Shown: positions 63,131 to 64,000 of the stretch, piece by piece
Layout: each line of letters starts with the position of its first letter
Numbering within the stretch: the stretch's first letter is position 1
Assembly (NCBI RefSeq): GCF_039555335.1
Contig: NC_092642.1
Coordinates: forward strand, 17,265,208 to 17,329,207
Origin: Amphiura filiformis
Lineage: Eukaryota > Echinodermata > Ophiuroidea > Amphilepidida > Amphiuridae
Length of the DNA: 64,000 nucleotides
Direction: 5' to 3'
Program-made: the position numbers and the translations under genes
Notes under the pieces: generated by a model
The model's input: only the letters and a program-made list of their open reading frames with translations
Told to the model about the DNA's origin: nothing
The model's database searches: none

Positions 63131-63216
63131 TCTTACTATAAATATGGGAATGTTGAAGGTGTGTATGTATGTATGTGGTTTATGTAAAAGGCTCCGTCAG
63201 TTTCGATCCAAATGTC
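63131..63216 (+). mobile_element. Helitron C, copy 3, 5' end
   Basis: Starts TCTTACTATAAATATGGGAA immediately after the CTAG of copy 2 and shares AAGGCTCCGTCAGTTTCGAT and following bases with the other copies. Similarity ends at about 63,216, where unrelated sequence with repeated TACGGT motifs begins. The 3' end is not seen before the window ends. Confidence 0.75.
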
Positions 63217-63454
63217 AGACATGCCAACTAGTACGGTTTCACCGTATTTTGTACGGTAAAACGTGAAAAATACGGTAGTACGGTCACCTCCAAAAAAATA
63301 CGGAATTCCAGAATTTTGACCAAAATAATAAAATGTTGTGTCTTAAAAAGATAAACAGTTGCAAGATTAGACTACCGACTGAATTACTGGTATCATTTGA
63401 CCACTTTCTTGGTCTGTTAAAGTGGTTGACTACATCGTTTTTCTCTCAACTTTC

Positions 63455-64000
63455 GATCATGCATGCACATTAAAAATTATTATATAATAGGCCTACAAGA
63501 TGCTTTCCGAAATAATTTTCTTCTGACTTGCAGATTTTTCATGCACATTAGTATTTTTTATTAACCACCTAATGCTATGTCTTCTGAAGGTATTTAGTTA
63601 ACTATTTAGCTCTTTTGGTGCAAAAGAATAAGCCTACAAGAAGGTTTCGGACCTCATTTTACTTCCGACTTTCGCACCATGCATGCACATTAAAGAAATA
63701 TTTAATAGGCCTACAAGATGGTTTCCGAAATAATTTTCTTCTGACTTGCAGATTTTTCATGCACATTAATATTTTTTATTAGCCACCTAATGCTATGTCT
63801 TCTGAAGGTATTTAGTTAACTATTTAGCTCTATTGGTGCAAAAGAATAAGCCTACAAGAAGGTTTCCAACCTCCTTTTACTTCCGACTTTCGCATCATGC
63901 ATGCACATTAAAGAAATATTTAATAGGCCTATGGTTTCCGAAATAATTTTCTTCTGACTTGCAGATTTTTCATGCACATTAATATTTTTTATTAGCCACC
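63455..64000. repeat. Tandem repeat, about 219-bp unit
   Basis: CATGCATGCACATTAAA starts units near 63,459, 63,677 and 63,896. Each contains TTTCCGAAATAATTTTCTTC, TGACTTGCAGATTTTTCATG and CACCTAATGCTATGTCTTCT. Two and a half copies are visible before the window ends, with high identity. Confidence 0.93.

Overview
This is a eukaryotic nuclear window: AT-rich, intron-rich, with long GT-AG introns and dense repeats. The constant short GC palindrome of the AGGCCT type, Penelope-like retroelements, Helitrons and foldback elements, and a NEMO/optineurin-type gene beside a cytosolic sulfotransferase all suggest a marine invertebrate, most likely a deuterostome such as an echinoderm or hemichordate. 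That assignment is inference only. I see no prokaryotic gene, CRISPR array, rRNA or tRNA.

Layout. 1-11,090 is a 65-bp satellite, broken by a GC-rich palindromic insert (2,364-2,885) and a 1.4-kb insert (8,971-10,376). 11,098-14,310 is a degenerate 23-bp minisatellite. 14,407-15,299 is a foldback element. 17,364-28,282 (+) holds the last ten exons (481 codons) of a coiled-coil ubiquitin-binding adaptor with a UBAN motif and a C-terminal C2HC zinc finger. Its intron 8 carries a terminal-inverted-repeat element with a Penelope-like element nested inside. 28,283-37,300 is intergenic, with tandem repeats and TTAA-flanked foldback elements.

37,519-56,943 (+) is a complete six-exon cytosolic sulfotransferase; the spliced frame is exactly 927 nt, 308 residues plus stop. 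Intron 2 is almost entirely one Penelope-like element, itself split by another transposon. The 13-kb intron 4 contains a 10.5-kb imperfect inverted duplication whose arms carry the same 2.3-kb Helitron at the same site. Downstream lie a decayed Penelope-like element (58,773-60,200), a 129-bp tandem repeat, an A-rich array, and head-to-tail non-autonomous Helitrons (61,931 to at least 63,216).

The two host genes share no obvious pathway: one looks like an NF-kB/autophagy ubiquitin adaptor, the other a PAPS-dependent sulfonation enzyme. I did not find a convincing new biological system. The most informative content is transposon archaeology: precise empty sites, nested insertions, an orderable inverted duplication, hammerhead-like motifs in Penelope termini, and an apparently target-duplication-free inverted-repeat element. 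Most long open frames in the window are translations of satellite, GAAA or A-rich repeats and are not genes.
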